A stretch of DNA of 64,000 bases, taken from positions 18,829-82,828 of the forward strand of contig JACKOY010000019.1 in assembly GCA_024233935.1 (NCBI GenBank), written 5' to 3'. Both the position numbers and the translations under genes were made by a program. The notes under the pieces were generated by a model. It had not been told where the DNA came from. It searched no databases and saw only the letters and a list, made by a program, of their open reading frames with translations. This DNA comes from Spirochaetales bacterium. GTDB taxonomy: Bacteria; Spirochaetota; Leptospiria; Leptospirales; Leptonemataceae. Positions 7,347 through 15,092 of this stretch are shown piece after piece; positions within the stretch are counted from its first letter, which is position 1; the number at the start of each line of letters is the position of its first letter.

Positions 7347-8576
7347 ATGCTGAAAAAAACTATAGCAATCAGTCTGGTTCTCGGTCTCGTATCTACTCCC
7401 GCGTTCGCGCAGGACGATGAACTGCCCGATGCCAGCATAGACGTTGAGCTCGCATTCGTATCGAACTACTTGTTCCGCGGATCCGACCTCTTCGCAAACC
7501 GGGCCGTTCAGAAGGGCGAGTCGCTCGGAAGCCATACCGGTGCGTGGGCCTTTCAGCCCTCTGTGACGTTTAACACGCCGGTCAGTGGGCTGTACTTCAA
7601 CATCTGGGGGTCTTTCGCCATGCAAGGTCGGACCGACCAGGACGTGGATCGCGTGCTGCAAACCAGCCCGGGTGGCGCAGATTTGACCTCAGCGGGTTCT
7701 GTCCCGCTGGCCAGCGCCTATACTTCCGGGTTGCCGACCAGCCTTAATGCTGCGGTCGAAGCACAACGGGCCGGCGCTACAGCAGGCTTGCCTGGCTACT
7801 ATGCGGAAGCAAACGGTCTCGAGCGGCTGGACGAAATCGACCTTACTATAGGCTATGCTGCGGAGACTACCGTAGGGACGATGGGCTTCGGTTACGTTGC
7901 CTACACTCTGGTGAACGATCGATATCCTGGAAACTCAGGCTTTGACGAGATCTTTTTCAGCTACGCGCTGCCCCAGTTGCCCGAATTGGGTCTTACGGTT
8001 TACACGGTCGTGGACGGTCTGGATTATACAGACAATCAGACGCCTTCGCATGCGGCCGGAGCAGCCGGCGTAGCTGCAGACGTCGCTCGAAGCACGCCTC
8101 AGAAAAGCTCCCAGTATATCGACCTGACGTACTCCAGTGGATTCGAAGTCGCGGAAAACATCTCGCTTGACTACAGTTTCGGAGCCGGCTACGGCCGCCA
8201 GGAGCGTGTTCAGGCTCTGCGCGATCTGCATGCGGGCATCACATTAAACGCCTACGGATTCTTCGTCGGATATAATGTTGTGCAGCGTCAGGACTGGCGC
8301 TTCTTCGACACCGACGCGATCGGGACAGATGACGGAAACATACCGGCGTGGGTTGTTGGTCGATCCACTTCCACGGATGGCCTGGTTGGTGATCCGGGGC
8401 AAACGACCGGTCCGATCAATACAACTTTCAATTCAAACATCGCGACCCTTGCTGCCGCAACGTCGGGAGTGTCCGACTACGGTGCCGCGTCAGGCGGAGC
8501 CGCAACCTACACCCCGCGTCAGAAACTGCCGCGCACTCTGTGGTATGTAACTGTGGGTTACGGCTTCAGCATCTAA
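7347..8576 (+). CDS. Outer-membrane beta-barrel protein
   Basis: 409 residues. A signal peptide, MLKKTIAISLVLGLVSTPAFA, is cleaved after AFA. The mature part is rich in alternating aromatic/polar strands (IDVELAFVSNYLFRGSDLF; MGFGYVAYTLVNDRYPGN; FGAGYGRQERVQ) and ends in a beta-signal-like TLWYVTVGYGFSI with near-terminal aromatic residues, as in barrels inserted by BAM. The opening 'SNYLFRG' is common in TorF-like and related envelope proteins of Gram-negative bacteria. Two low-complexity Ala/Gly/Thr loops (around 105-155 and 330-395) would be surface loops. The gene stands alone, with a sigma-54-type promoter upstream and an intrinsic terminator 24 bp downstream. Substrate or function is unknown. 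Confidence 0.75.
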   Translation: MLKKTIAISLVLGLVSTPAFAQDDELPDASIDVELAFVSNYLFRGSDLFANRAVQKGESLGSHTGAWAFQPSVTFNTPVSGLYFNIWGSFAMQGRTDQDVDRVLQTSPGGADLTSAGSVPLASAYTSGLPTSLNAAVEAQRAGATAGLPGYYAEANGLERLDEIDLTIGYAAETTVGTMGFGYVAYTLVNDRYPGNSGFDEIFFSYALPQLPELGLTVYTVVDGLDYTDNQTPSHAAGAAGVAADVARSTPQKSSQYIDLTYSSGFEVAENISLDYSFGAGYGRQERVQALRDLHAGITLNAYGFFVGYNVVQRQDWRFFDTDAIGTDDGNIPAWVVGRSTSTDGLVGDPGQTTGPINTTFNSNIATLAAATSGVSDYGAASGGAATYTPRQKLPRTLWYVTVGYGFSI

Positions 8577-8600
8577 GTCTTCGCAGAATTTGGTTCTCGA

Positions 8601-8634
8601 AACCCGGGTTGGCCACAAGCCGCCCGGGTTTTTT
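8601..8634 (+). terminator. Intrinsic terminator
   Basis: AACCCGGG (8601-8608) pairs with CCCGGGTT (8623-8630), followed by further Ts. It ends the outer-membrane protein transcript and, read the other way, could also stop transcripts of the convergent DUF1564 gene. Confidence 0.8.
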
Positions 8635-8658
8635 CTTTCAAGAGCGCCCGGGTCGTTG

Positions 8659-9186
8659 TTATTCCGGAAGCTCCTTCATGGGCTCTGCATCATAACCTGG
8701 CGGTCTGGCTTTACGGCGAAATTTTGTGAGGCGGTGCAAAAAACCGGTCCGATAGCTGACCCATTCGACGTGTACATATCGCTCATCTACTTGCGGAACT
8801 CCGCCCTTCTTTCTCGCAGGAGGAGTCGTTCTGTCAAGTTCCAGCATGAGCGCCACAAAATGGCACATCGAAAGGCCACAGGATCGCGCCGTAGCCCGCA
8901 GATCGGCCCACTGATCCGAATCCGGCCGAAAATGAACCCGGTGAAAGGGCTGCCCGGTCTTCTGGTAGCGCGTTGTGACCCGGGGCTTTTCCTCGGAGCG
9001 GGCGAAGGCGATGGTTCGAAAACGCTGACGGCGAAGCAGGGCCGGCAGCAACCTGTACATGGAACTCGGACGCGAGAGTAATTCCGGGAAATGGTGCAGA
9101 ACGCGAAGCGGCAGGTCCAGGGTTGCTCGCGGTCGGCCGGGATGGCGTGACCGGTGCTTTGACGCTTTGAATTTTCTATCTTCCAT
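8659..9186 (-). CDS. DUF1564-type protein, copy C
   Basis: 175 residues, basic. It matches a Leptospira-restricted family: the segment RVTTRYQKTGQ, then VHFRPDSDQWADLRATAR, then CGLSMCHFVALML aligns with the copies at 43.4 and 57.2 kb. The conserved C-G-x-S-M-C lies around residues 107-112. The predicted strand-helix-turn-helix order (VHFRP, helix, SM turn, helix) is that of a ribbon-helix-helix DNA-binding unit, and an N-terminal repeat of the same pattern (LDLPLRVLHHFPELL ... YRLLPALL) is more diverged than in the other copies. This is inferred from reading the sequence; the family has no established function. The C-terminal 50 residues are unique and basic. No clear Shine-Dalgarno. It is convergent with the barrel gene. 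Confidence 0.72.
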   Translation of the reverse strand: MEDRKFKASKHRSRHPGRPRATLDLPLRVLHHFPELLSRPSSMYRLLPALLRRQRFRTIAFARSEEKPRVTTRYQKTGQPFHRVHFRPDSDQWADLRATARSCGLSMCHFVALMLELDRTTPPARKKGGVPQVDERYVHVEWVSYRTGFLHRLTKFRRKARPPGYDAEPMKELPE

Positions 9187-9270
9187 AACAAGGGAAGAGG
9201 TCCTGGAAACGCCGGCTGTTGCTTAAAAAAATCGTCTTGCTTCGGCGCCGGGGGCCGCAAGATTCCCTCC

Positions 9271-9987
9271 GTGACCGGTTCGGGGCGAAAAGCTGCAAAG
9301 AAGCGTAGTCTGATCGTCTGGATCGCCCTGCTTTTGCCTGCGCTTGGACTGAGCTTTCTTTTGAACCGCACGATTCGCGAGAATGCCATCGGAGCGCCCG
9401 GTTACACGCCGCTACGCGACGACGCGATCGCACGCCGCTACGCACCGATATTGGACCCGGGCGCCTTTGGCTCTGCCGAACGGCTTTTGTATCGCATGGC
9501 CCGGGGGCCAGAGGGAAATCTCCACGTTGTGTATCATTTCATCTGGCCGGGCGAAACCAACGATGGCCCGGGATTGCTGCCGCTTTTGAATCGTATGGTC
9601 TATTCTGGCGGCCTGCATCTGCAAAAAACCATCTTCGGGCCGGGCGATATTGAGCTTGTGCAACTCGAAATCAATGCCACCGGTCAGGTAACTCGTGTGC
9701 GTTACGAAACGCCCGACGACCACGATGCAGCGGACTTCTCGGTGCGCCACCGCACGGTCGAATTATCGGATCGGGCGTTTCCGGCGCGGTCCCTATTGCG
9801 CGTCGTTTCCTGGAATCATTTGTTCGAGTACGTCGATGGCGCGGTCCCTGGCGATAGCTACCAGCAACTGGAACCGGCCTACTTCGACCGGGAACTCTGG
9901 GAACACTACGAGATGTTCAAGCTGCGCGAGACTTTCCTGGCCCGGAACCGCGCCCACGCAGACTTTGAGAGAATTGCCGTCGATTGA
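9271..9987 (+). CDS. Membrane-anchored protein of unknown function
   Basis: 238 residues from a GTG start. The N-terminus has KAAKKRS followed by one hydrophobic segment (about 12-31), a signal anchor or uncleaved signal. The rest is soluble and carries conserved-looking aromatic motifs (LHVVYHFIWPGETND; WNHLFEYVDG; YFDRELWEHYEMFKLRETF). I do not recognise the family. The next gene starts 18 bp downstream with its own AGGAGA, so the two probably form an operon. Confidence 0.6.
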   Translation: MTGSGRKAAKKRSLIVWIALLLPALGLSFLLNRTIRENAIGAPGYTPLRDDAIARRYAPILDPGAFGSAERLLYRMARGPEGNLHVVYHFIWPGETNDGPGLLPLLNRMVYSGGLHLQKTIFGPGDIELVQLEINATGQVTRVRYETPDDHDAADFSVRHRTVELSDRAFPARSLLRVVSWNHLFEYVDGAVPGDSYQQLEPAYFDRELWEHYEMFKLRETFLARNRAHADFERIAVD

Positions 9988-10004
9988 CGAAAAACAGGAG
10001 ATCC

Positions 10005-11141
10005 ATGAAGAAACTAACCGTGCTGACGCCCCTTTTGATATTGCTTTTGGGCTCGCCCATCGTCGGGCAGAGCGCTCCGCGCATTCCAAACCTGCAGGCC
10101 CACGACGGGGAAGGCATCAGCGGGAATGACATGATCCAGTCGATTCAGAGCGATTCGGTGCCGGAAGAGGGCAACGATCGAAACGCCATCGATGGCAATG
10201 TGAATACCTTTGTCAGGCATCGCGACGAAAACGTAACCTTTACAATCGACTTCAAACAACCCATCGCTCTGAAAATGTTTCGGGTCTGGAGTGACATTGT
10301 CGATAGCGTGGAGCTACGGCTGTATTCGGGTTCGCGGGAGATCGCGACGCTTTCGGCCAGCCAGCCTTTTCAATCCGAGCCGATTAACGGTGACGAATAC
10401 GAACTCTACTGTTTCCGCTATCATGGTTCAGAGCGCGTAAGCAAAGCTACCGTAACCGTAGACTACTACAGCGACCAGGACGAACGTCGACACCGCATGC
10501 ACTACATTGATTTTCTCGTAGGTGGCCTGGCAAACACCCTGCAGTTAACCAATGGGAATCGCGTCGAAGGTGAGCTGGATTCTGACCTGCTTCTGGCGAC
10601 TTTGAACGGTCCCATCACGATTCCCGCGCGAGAGATACTTTCTGTTTCCAGGGGCGCCAACATCTATCGTGTGGATTTGCACAACGGGTCCCGCATCCAG
10701 GGCATTCCGGGATCGGCCACACTCACTCTGAAGACCGATGGCGGAGCGGAGCGTTTTCAATGGCACGCGCTCCAGAACTACGCGGCCCGGGCCCAGCCGC
10801 CGCACGAACTGCAGGCGCGTGAGCTGGTCCTGCATCTGCGCAGTGAAAGTCAGCTTGTAGTCCAGCTCCTGAAGATTGAGGGACGCATGATCAACATGCA
10901 AACCCTGGCGCCCATCACTCCCGATGTGAGTCGCGTTACAGGACTCACATTTACCGGCAACGGACGCTATACGACCGCCAATCTCGAGGGAGTGGGTGAT
11001 GTGCTTCTCAGTCAGGACGCCCGCATTCAGGTCAAGTTTGGGACCGCGACCCTGGAGTTTAACTGCGCCGATGTGATTGCCCTGGATCGGAATCTGGAAA
11101 CCCAGACCTCTTCGCAAATCCTGGAAAACGTCACGCTCTGA
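10005..11141 (+). CDS. Secreted protein with a discoidin-like N-terminal domain
   Basis: 378 residues. The ATG at 10005 has AGGAGA six bases upstream and begins MKKLTVLTPLLILLLGSPIVGQS, a classical signal peptide. Residues 40-170 resemble an F5/8 type C (discoidin-like) carbohydrate-binding fold: NAIDGNVNTFVRH, FTIDFKQPIALKMFRVWS and VELRLYSGSREIATL are the usual strand motifs. The remainder contains repeated beta-rich segments of the type 'G-R-V-x-G-x-L' (NGNRVEGEL, NGSRIQGIP) that look like a small beta-barrel repeat. It is probably periplasmic or surface exposed and binds a polysaccharide or protein; the ligand is unknown. It lies downstream of the membrane-anchored unknown gene in the same direction. 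Confidence 0.62.
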   Translation: MKKLTVLTPLLILLLGSPIVGQSAPRIPNLQAHDGEGISGNDMIQSIQSDSVPEEGNDRNAIDGNVNTFVRHRDENVTFTIDFKQPIALKMFRVWSDIVDSVELRLYSGSREIATLSASQPFQSEPINGDEYELYCFRYHGSERVSKATVTVDYYSDQDERRHRMHYIDFLVGGLANTLQLTNGNRVEGELDSDLLLATLNGPITIPAREILSVSRGANIYRVDLHNGSRIQGIPGSATLTLKTDGGAERFQWHALQNYAARAQPPHELQARELVLHLRSESQLVVQLLKIEGRMINMQTLAPITPDVSRVTGLTFTGNGRYTTANLEGVGDVLLSQDARIQVKFGTATLEFNCADVIALDRNLETQTSSQILENVTL

Positions 11142-11161
11142 GGGCAGGGGGCATCGCGTCG

Positions 11162-11917
11162 ATGGGTCCGGGTAACGACGCGCTGCCCCTGCTGTACGAA
11201 TTTCCCTTCTCGCATTTCAGCGAAAAGGCGCGTTGGGTTCTGGATTATTGCGGGCAGCGGTATCGTTCCCGGCCTCAGTTCCCGGGCCTGCACCTATTAC
11301 CCATGCGCTTGCTGAGCGGGCAGACTTCCCTGCCGGTGCTTGTCTGCGGTCCGCGCCCGATCCCGGGCTCCTCCCGCATCCTCCGACTCGTGAGTCGCCT
11401 GTCGGGCGAGGCAGAGCTTCTGGGCCCTCCGGAATTGCGCCGCGAAGCACGGCACTGGATGGACTATCTCGATCAGGAAATCGGAGTTCACATGCGACGC
11501 GCGCTTCTGCACCGGCAGTTGCGCGATCGGGCTTACATGCTACGGGTTTTTGGAATGGGTCGGACCGGCATTGAACGCTCCCTGTTGGGCTTCGGATACC
11601 CCGCCTTCGTGCAGGCTTACAGGAATTTCTACGACATGAACGATAGCACGGCCCGGGATAGCGAACAACATTTTCAGAAAGCCCTGACGCGTCTGGAAGA
11701 GCATATTAAAAGTCGCCGCTACCTCGTGGGCGATCGTTTTGGCCTCGCGGACCTGACTCTGGGGGCGCTGCTTTCACCTCTGACCTGCGTCCCCGAACAA
11801 CCGTTTCCGTGGCCGCGCTGCGAAGATCCGTACATGACGGCGCTTTACGAACACCCGGTTGTGCAGCACGCGCGTTTCCTTTACCGAGCGCACCGTCATC
11901 GAACGAAGGCTCCTTGA
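11162..11917 (+). CDS. Glutathione S-transferase-like protein
   Basis: 251 residues. The N-terminal thioredoxin-fold motif, LLYEFPFSHFSEKARWVLDY (about 10-29), and the C-terminal helical signature, YLVGDRFGLADLTLGALLSP, are characteristic of GST-family proteins. No catalytic cysteine is evident in the first motif; a serine or tyrosine would be the usual active residue. Substrate unknown. The gene starts 20 bp after the discoidin-like gene and ends six bp from the convergent DoxX gene. Confidence 0.8.
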   Translation: MGPGNDALPLLYEFPFSHFSEKARWVLDYCGQRYRSRPQFPGLHLLPMRLLSGQTSLPVLVCGPRPIPGSSRILRLVSRLSGEAELLGPPELRREARHWMDYLDQEIGVHMRRALLHRQLRDRAYMLRVFGMGRTGIERSLLGFGYPAFVQAYRNFYDMNDSTARDSEQHFQKALTRLEEHIKSRRYLVGDRFGLADLTLGALLSPLTCVPEQPFPWPRCEDPYMTALYEHPVVQHARFLYRAHRHRTKAP

Positions 11918-11923
11918 ATACTG

Positions 11924-12352
11924 CTACGTGGGGCGGCTGGTTTCCAGGTAGTGATCAACAGACAGCCGACCCGAACCGTAAACCAGAAACACGACCAGCA
12001 TCAGAAGCACCATCATTGCAAACTCCAGACTCGAATTATCGCCGAATTCGCCTTCCTGAATATGCACAACGAAGACCGCGCCCATCAAAATCGGGATCTG
12101 GGTGGCGATCACGACCCGGGTCAAAAATCCCAACATCAAAAAGAAACCGCCAATCAGGTGCGTAAACACAATGTAGTGCGCGAGCGCCAGGTTGATGTAG
12201 GGTTCGTTGGCCAGCTGAATCATTCCCAGCAGGTGTTCGATGTCGCGCAGGAAGAACACGCCCTTATAGATCAAGACCCCGCCCAGATACACGCGTAGAA
12301 ACTCAATGAAATAATCCCGGTGACTCAAAAGCCAATCGCGCCGCTTGCCCAT
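11924..12352 (-). CDS. DoxX-family membrane protein
   Basis: 142 residues with four predicted membrane helices: around 17-35, 58-77 (HYIVFTHLIGGFFLMLGF), 83-100 and 112-130. The pattern L-R-x-x-x-G-x-x-x-x-x-G near residue 19-30 and the second helix with H-x-x-G-G are typical of the DoxX family. Members are inner-membrane proteins linked to redox or sulfur metabolism; the role here is unknown. It is convergent with the GST gene and divergent from the dehydrogenase. Confidence 0.75.
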   Translation of the reverse strand: MGKRRDWLLSHRDYFIEFLRVYLGGVLIYKGVFFLRDIEHLLGMIQLANEPYINLALAHYIVFTHLIGGFFLMLGFLTRVVIATQIPILMGAVFVVHIQEGEFGDNSSLEFAMMVLLMLVVFLVYGSGRLSVDHYLETSRPT

Positions 12353-12556
12353 AGCCGTCCCCTTCCGGTTGCCCGGCGCGCTTCAGGCAGGGGCGCGTGA
12401 AGTACCTGAGCCGTCGCTCCCGCCTCTTCGCGCATTCTAATTTTATCAGACGATCTCGCTGCGGTCAATGGACTTTTCCTTTCTGGTGGCCAGCGAACGC
12501 AGTTCCCGCGAACCTGGTTTTCCGCGATGAATTGATCCAGGGAAGGAGGCGCCGGC

Positions 12557-13588
12557 ATGAAAGCCGCTGTACTAAACGAAGGAGCCAATCGTCTGCAGAT
12601 CGAGCAGGTGCCCGATCCGGCGGTCGGGCCGGGGGACGTTCGTGTTCGGGTGCGCGCCTGCGGTGTCTGCGGTTCCGACGTGCACGCCACGGTGCATCCG
12701 GTCATTCCCATCAAAACCCGCCCGCGTATCATGGGCCACGAGTCGGCCGGTGTCATCGAGTCCATCGGTTCCGGTGTGACCCGCGTCAAAGTCGGGCAGC
12801 GGGTCGTGATCGGGGCCGGCACTTCTTGCGGCGAATGTGCCCGCTGCCTGGCCGGTCGGGACAATGCCTGCGAAAAGGTCGGTGTTCTGGGCTTCGATCG
12901 CGATGGCGCTTTTGCCGAGCTGATTACGATTCCCGAACGTTATGTGCACGCGCTTCCCGACGAGATCCCTTTCGATCAGGGGGCGATTCTTGCAGACGCG
13001 GTCTCCACTCCGTACCACGCACTTAAGTATACCGGCCGCCTGGAAGCGGGCGAGACCCTGGCAGTCGTCGGCTGCGGCGGATTGGGTGTGCACGCCATCC
13101 TTCTGGGCCGTGCTTTGGGCGCCGGTCGGGTGGTCGCAGTCGATGTCGAAGACGGTGCGCTCCAGCATGCTGCGAACTTCGGCGCCGATGATGTGATTGA
13201 TGCCCGTCGCACGAAAAATATCGGCAAGACCCTGCGTGAGGTGACTGGTGGCGTCGACGTGATCGCGGACTTTTCCGGCTTCTATCCGGGCCTCAGCACT
13301 TGTTTACGTGCCTTGAACCCGCGTGGCCGCGCGGTAATGGTCGGCATCGGTCGCTCGAAGCTGGAAGTGGGCATGCCGCCTTTGATGATCTACCGACAGC
13401 TCTGTATCTGTGGTTCCTACGGTTGCGAGCGAAATGCCGTGCCCGAATTGATTCAGCTTGTGCTCGCCGGCAAACTTGATCTTTCCAAAAGCATTACCTC
13501 TCACCATCCCCTGGAAGAGGTCAACCAGTGCCTCGAAGATCTGCATCATCGTAAGGGCAACCCGGTGCGTTTTGTCATTCAGCCGTGA
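12557..13588 (+). CDS. Zinc-dependent alcohol/polyol dehydrogenase (MDR family)
   Basis: 343 residues with a full set of motifs. Catalytic zinc ligands are C38 in GVCGSD and H61/E62 in GHE. Structural-zinc cysteines are at 91, 94, 97 and 105. The NAD(P)-binding VGCGGLG lies near 165. It therefore oxidises an alcohol or polyol, or reduces the matching carbonyl; the exact substrate cannot be told. GGAGG seven bases before the ATG fixes the start. The 200-bp gap before it, shared with the divergent DoxX gene, shows no clear operator. Confidence 0.88.
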   Translation: MKAAVLNEGANRLQIEQVPDPAVGPGDVRVRVRACGVCGSDVHATVHPVIPIKTRPRIMGHESAGVIESIGSGVTRVKVGQRVVIGAGTSCGECARCLAGRDNACEKVGVLGFDRDGAFAELITIPERYVHALPDEIPFDQGAILADAVSTPYHALKYTGRLEAGETLAVVGCGGLGVHAILLGRALGAGRVVAVDVEDGALQHAANFGADDVIDARRTKNIGKTLREVTGGVDVIADFSGFYPGLSTCLRALNPRGRAVMVGIGRSKLEVGMPPLMIYRQLCICGSYGCERNAVPELIQLVLAGKLDLSKSITSHHPLEEVNQCLEDLHHRKGNPVRFVIQP

Positions 13589-13617
13589 GCATCGCTTGCG
13601 CGCACACTTCGGACTGG

Positions 13618-15042
13618 TCAGACGCTCAGCTTATTAGCAAGCAATGCCGGTAATTCGTCGATGGCGACGCGCTGCTGGTTTGTGCTGTCGCGCTCGCGCA
13701 CCGTCACGGTCCGGTTTTCTTTGGTTTCGTAGTCGACCGTAATGCAAAACGGCGTTCCCAGTTCGTCCTGGCGATAGTAGCGTTTGCCGATGTGCCCGCT
13801 GATATCCAGATCCACCGGGAATAGCGTGCTCAAGCGATTGTAAATCTCCTGTGCAATCTCAGGCAGGCCGTCTTTTTTCTGGAGCGGGAAGATGCCGGCT
13901 TTGACCGGCGCCAGACGGGGATGCAGACGCAGCACGGTGCGCTGCTCTTTCGTGCCGGGATTCTCGACGCTGTACGCGTCGCACAGCACCGCCAGCAGCA
14001 ACCGGTTCAATCCAAGAGCCGGCTCGACCACGTACGGCAGATACTTTGAATTGTCTTCGGGGTCGGTGTATTCGAGGTTCTTGCGGCTGTGCGCGGCGTG
14101 CTGTTTTAAGTCGTAGTCCGTGCGTGAGGCGATACCCCAGATCTCTCCCCACCCAAACGGATATTGATATTCTATGTCGCTTGTGCCCTCCGAGTAGAAG
14201 CTGAGTTCGCTCTCTTCGTGGGCCCGCATGCGCAGGTTCTCTTTCGAAAGCCCGATTCCGTACAGCCAGTCCATGCAGAAGTTCGTCCAGTACTCAAACC
14301 ACTCTTTCTGGGTGCCCGGCTTGCAGAAGAATTCCATTTCCAGCTGTTCGAACTCGCGGGTGCGGAATATGAACTGTCGGGCGATGATTTCGTTCCGAAA
14401 GCTCTTGCCAATCTGTGCCACGCCGAATGGAACCCGCACCCGGCAAGAATCGACAACGTTTCGGAAATTGATGAAGATACCCTGGGCGGTCTCCGGTCGC
14501 AGATAAACCTGTTGGTCCTGGCCGCTCAGAGAGCCCATTCGCGTCGAAAACATCAGGTTGAACTGGCGTGGTTCGGTAAATGTACCGCTCTTGCCACAAC
14601 TTGGGCATTTGAGTTCGGCGTTCTTTTCGGCAAAAAGAGCGGTAAGCTCTTCCAGTCCCAGGTTGGCTGCCGACCGCTCTAAATGCTCCTCGGCAAATTG
14701 ATCGGCCCGGAAGCGCGCCCGGCAGTTTTTGCAATCGATCAGTGGGTCGTTGAACGAATTTACGTGACCGCTGGCCACCCAGACCTCCGGGTGCAGCATG
14801 ATCGAACTGTCCAGACCCACAACGTCGCTGCGATTATGAACGAAAGCCCGCCACCATTCCGATTTCAGGTTCCGCATCAGCTCGACACCGTAGGGACCGT
14901 AGTCGAAGGTGTTCGAGAGGCCACCGTAGATTTCGGACCCTGGAAACACAAAACCGCGGCGTTTGGCGAGGGCGACGACCTCTTTGAGCGCATCTTCGGT
15001 TTTTTGCTTTTTCTGGCCGCTATCCTTCCTATCTTCCGTCAT
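13618..15042 (-). CDS. glyQS: Glycyl-tRNA synthetase (alpha2 type)
   Basis: 474 residues of the single-chain homodimeric class II enzyme, as opposed to the alpha2beta2 form. Seen are the N-terminal KRRGFVFPGSEIYGGLSN, motif 2 around SFRNEI, the glycine-pocket region EMEFFC, and a C-terminal anticodon-binding domain (KAGIFPLQKKDGLPEIAQEIYN). Two C-x-x-C pairs (DCKNCRA, KCPSCGK) suggest a zinc knob in the insertion. I prefer the ATG at 15042 over a TTG 17 codons upstream, which would overlap the start of the divergent gene. The cognate-type tRNA-Gly at the end of the window is unlinked. No T-box is visible in the short leader. Confidence 0.93.
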   Translation of the reverse strand: MTEDRKDSGQKKQKTEDALKEVVALAKRRGFVFPGSEIYGGLSNTFDYGPYGVELMRNLKSEWWRAFVHNRSDVVGLDSSIMLHPEVWVASGHVNSFNDPLIDCKNCRARFRADQFAEEHLERSAANLGLEELTALFAEKNAELKCPSCGKSGTFTEPRQFNLMFSTRMGSLSGQDQQVYLRPETAQGIFINFRNVVDSCRVRVPFGVAQIGKSFRNEIIARQFIFRTREFEQLEMEFFCKPGTQKEWFEYWTNFCMDWLYGIGLSKENLRMRAHEESELSFYSEGTSDIEYQYPFGWGEIWGIASRTDYDLKQHAAHSRKNLEYTDPEDNSKYLPYVVEPALGLNRLLLAVLCDAYSVENPGTKEQRTVLRLHPRLAPVKAGIFPLQKKDGLPEIAQEIYNRLSTLFPVDLDISGHIGKRYYRQDELGTPFCITVDYETKENRTVTVRERDSTNQQRVAIDELPALLANKLSV

Positions 15043-15092
15043 AGTTGCGGGCCACAATTGAGTTCGGGTTCGCGGGGGCAAGCCAAAGAGCA